From Nostoc sp. CHAB 5715 (GTDB taxonomy: Bacteria > Cyanobacteriota > Cyanobacteriia > Cyanobacteriales > Nostocaceae), in assembly GCF_020829685.1 (NCBI RefSeq), contig NZ_JAIVFR010000382.1, forward strand, positions 1 through 6,478: a stretch of DNA of 6,478 nucleotides, written 5' to 3'. The position numbers were made by a program, and so were the translations under genes. This document shows positions 5,003-6,478 of this stretch, in pieces (position 1 is the stretch's first letter; the number at the start of each line of letters is the position of its first letter). The notes below the pieces were generated by a model, which did no database searches, had not been told where the DNA came from, and saw nothing but the letters and a program-made list of their open reading frames with translations.

Positions 5003-5602
5003 ATGAGAGTTGCTTTGTTTGGAACTAGTGCCGATCCGCCAACTGCCGGACATCAAGAAATTCTGAGTTGGTTGTCTGAGCGTTATGATTGGGTAGCGGT
5101 TTGGGCAGCAGATAATCCATTTAAGTCCCATCAAACACCCTTAGAACATCGGGCGGCAATGCTGCAACTGTTGATTGCGAATATAGACGCGCCACGGCAC
5201 AATATTGCTTTAGAACAAGAATTGAGTAGCTTCAGAACACTGGAAACAGTGGAAAAAGCAAAGCTTACTTGGGGTGAAGATGCTGAATTAACCTTGATTA
5301 TTGGTTCAGATTTACTGAATCAGCTACCACGTTGGTATCGTATTGAAGATTTGTTACAGCAAGTGCAACTACTGATTGTACCGCGACCGGGATATGCAAT
5401 AGATGAATCTAGTTCAGAGGTAGTGCAAAAGCTGGGAGGGAAAATTGCGATCGCTAGTCTGACCGGTCTAGATGTTTCCTCAACAGCGTACCGCGAACAT
5501 GGAGATTCTCAAGCCCTCACCGCCCCTGTAGTTGCCTATATTAATCGAGAGCATTTGTACGAATGCCAGGACGTTCACAAAAAAAGATACCAACTCCGTT
5601 AA
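5003..5602 (+). CDS. nadD: Nicotinate-nucleotide adenylyltransferase
   Basis: The product transfers AMP from ATP to nicotinate mononucleotide, giving deamido-NAD, a step shared by de novo and salvage routes. The nucleotidyltransferase fold is clear. The P-loop-like motif GTSADPPTAGH (7-17) is the (H/T)xGH site, with Thr14 in place of the first His, as tolerated in this superfamily, and His17 kept. NPFKSHQTPLEHRAAML (38-54) is a substrate-side segment, GSDLLNQLPRWYRIEDLL (101-118) is the typical GxD..xxxxW region, and DVSSTAYRE (157-165) is the ATP-binding S-S-T-x-x-R motif near the C-terminus. Length (199 aa) is normal. AGGA stands 6 bases before the ATG. The 3' end overlaps the next gene by 40 bases, so the two are co-transcribed. 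Confidence 0.9.
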   Translation: MRVALFGTSADPPTAGHQEILSWLSERYDWVAVWAADNPFKSHQTPLEHRAAMLQLLIANIDAPRHNIALEQELSSFRTLETVEKAKLTWGEDAELTLIIGSDLLNQLPRWYRIEDLLQQVQLLIVPRPGYAIDESSSEVVQKLGGKIAIASLTGLDVSSTAYREHGDSQALTAPVVAYINREHLYECQDVHKKRYQLR

Positions 5603-6309
5603 ACCAACAACCTTTGGCCGATTTCAAGGTTGGTGTTGATAATGTAATTTTTTCTGTAGATACTGTACAAAATCGGCTGTTAGTTTTATTAGTAATGCGA
5701 CAGCAAGAACCATTTTTAAATCATTGGAGTCTTCCCGGTACTTTAGTACGTCCAGGAGAGTCTTTAGAAGATGCCGCCTATCGCATTATGGCAGAGAAAA
5801 TTAAGGTCAACAATCTCTACTTAGAACAACTGTATACATTTGGCGGGCCGAACCGCGATCCACGGGAAGCAATTGATAGTTATGGTGTGCGTTATCTATC
5901 AGTTAGTTACTTTGCCCTAGTGCGATTTGAAGAAGCCGAATTAATTGCCGATCGCATGACTGGCATAGCTTGGTATCCGGTAAAACAAGTGCCGCAATTA
6001 GCTTTTGACCATAATGAAATCTTGGCTTATGGACATAGGCGGTTGCGAAATAAATTAGAGTATAGTCCGGTGGCTTTTGAAGTCTTGCCAGAAATGTTCA
6101 CCTTGAATGATTTATATCAGTTATACGCCACAGTTTTAGGTGACAATTTTTCCGATTATTCTAATTTTAGAGCGCGTCTACTCAAGTTAGGTTTTTTATG
6201 CGATACCGGAATTAAAATATCACGAGGTGCTGGTCGTCCAGCTAGTTTGTATAAGTTTGATGCCGAAGCTTTTGCTCCCTTAAAAGATAAGCCTTTGGTG
6301 TTTATTTAA
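5563..6309 (+). CDS. nrtR: NrtR-type Nudix transcriptional regulator of NAD metabolism
   Basis: Two parts are visible. Residues about 22-155 form a Nudix fold, with the box at 57-81 degenerate: LPGTLVRPGESLEDAAYRIMAEKIKV has Thr for the second Gly, Ile for the Glu after Arg, and Lys for the second Glu of the EE pair, so hydrolase activity is doubtful. Residues about 165-235 form a winged-helix domain ending in GRPASLYKF, a signature of NrtR proteins. Known NrtR members repress NAD genes and leave DNA on binding ADP-ribose, a product of NAD breakdown. Here it would repress its own operon through the palindrome before pncB. The ATG lies 40 bases inside nadD with only a weak GAGA ahead of it, suggesting translational coupling. 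The start is kept because TPLNQQPLADFKVGVDNV directly follows and looks conserved. A plain ADP-ribose hydrolase is the less likely alternative. Confidence 0.88.
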   Translation: MPGRSQKKIPTPLNQQPLADFKVGVDNVIFSVDTVQNRLLVLLVMRQQEPFLNHWSLPGTLVRPGESLEDAAYRIMAEKIKVNNLYLEQLYTFGGPNRDPREAIDSYGVRYLSVSYFALVRFEEAELIADRMTGIAWYPVKQVPQLAFDHNEILAYGHRRLRNKLEYSPVAFEVLPEMFTLNDLYQLYATVLGDNFSDYSNFRARLLKLGFLCDTGIKISRGAGRPASLYKFDAEAFAPLKDKPLVFI

Positions 6310-6322
6310 TGAACCGCTACGT

Positions 6323-6364
6323 GGGATGAGGGGGATGAGGGGGATGAGGGAGATGAGGGAGAGT
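6323..6364 (+). repeat. 9-bp G-rich tandem repeat
   Basis: Four units, GGGATGAGG three times and GAGATGAGG once, run from 6323 to 6358, followed by GAGAG. The G-runs (GGG, GGGGG, GGGGG, GGG, GGG) are separated by ATGA or AGATGA, so the sense strand and any transcript meet the usual G-quadruplex rule. Confidence 0.85.
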
Positions 6365-6373
6365 TAGAATCTT

Positions 6374-6478
6374 GTTCATCCACCTCGGAACTCCGTTCAT
6401 CCACCTCAGAACCTCGTTCATCCACCTCGGAACCTTGTTCATCCACCTCGGAACCTCGTTCATCCACCTCGGAACTCC
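6374..6478. repeat. 21-bp tandem repeat array
   Basis: Five units of exactly 21 bases start at 6374, 6395, 6416, 6437 and 6458. Each begins GTTCATCCACCTC and continues with GGAAC (AGAAC in unit 2) and a variable triplet (TCC, CTC, CTT). GTTC and GAAC in each unit are inverted copies, so neighbouring units can pair. The array is cut by the window end. It has no spacers and is not CRISPR. Confidence 0.9.

Larger units (their letters stand above)
6310..6478. other. Post-operon spacer made of tandem arrays
   Basis: No gene is visible. Thirteen bases after the nrtR stop a 9-bp array begins, and a 21-bp array fills the rest to the window end. No terminator is seen, so transcription may continue towards the next gene. 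Confidence 0.6.

Noticed and set aside
6374..6478. CRISPR array
   Set aside because: Units are directly adjacent with no unique spacers, and 21 bases is too short for a repeat-spacer unit.
6323..6478. Repeat protein read through the arrays on either strand
   Set aside because: 9 and 21 are multiples of three, so open frames are expected. No start codon with a ribosome binding site was found within the window.

Overview
The window looks like chromosomal DNA from a filamentous, Nostoc/Anabaena-type cyanobacterium. Five copies of the octamer GCGATCGC (HIP1; 1044, 1599, 3827, 4410, 5447) lie in 6.5 kb. The spacers carry the palindromic G/C-run repeats and short dispersed repeats typical of Nostocales, and the NAD genes have cyanobacterial-looking sequences. 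No RNA gene or CRISPR array was seen.

Layout. 1-210: spacer with a small repeat hairpin. 211-525: a 104-residue charged protein of unknown function. 526-811: spacer with a composite palindromic repeat. 812-1378: an antibiotic-biosynthesis-monooxygenase (ABM) domain fused to two membrane helices. 1379-1615: spacer with a double-hairpin repeat. 1616-2161: a decayed IS5-type transposase broken by several frameshifts, carrying a short dispersed repeat and cut off at its C-terminus. 2162-2911: gene-free, AT-rich, then a repeat nest (2628-2840) bounded by inverted G-run arms with quadruplex potential. 2912-3064 (minus strand): a 50-residue protein gene with a strong ribosome binding site. 3065-3516: divergent control region with a palindrome on each side. 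3517-6309: pncB, nadD and an nrtR-type regulator in one direction. 6310-6478: two tandem arrays (9-bp and 21-bp units), the second running off the window.

The main unit is the NAD cluster. PncB makes nicotinate mononucleotide from nicotinic acid, NadD adenylates it to deamido-NAD, and the NrtR-like protein (degenerate Nudix domain plus winged helix) is the likely repressor that senses ADP-ribose. A 27-bp near-perfect palindrome sits between and over the inferred -35 and -10 of the pncB promoter, which is where a repressor would act. nadE, the last step to NAD, would be an expected neighbour past the window, but it is not visible. The most interesting items are this operator, the 50-residue gene with its own palindrome at the promoter, and the quadruplex-capable repeats.
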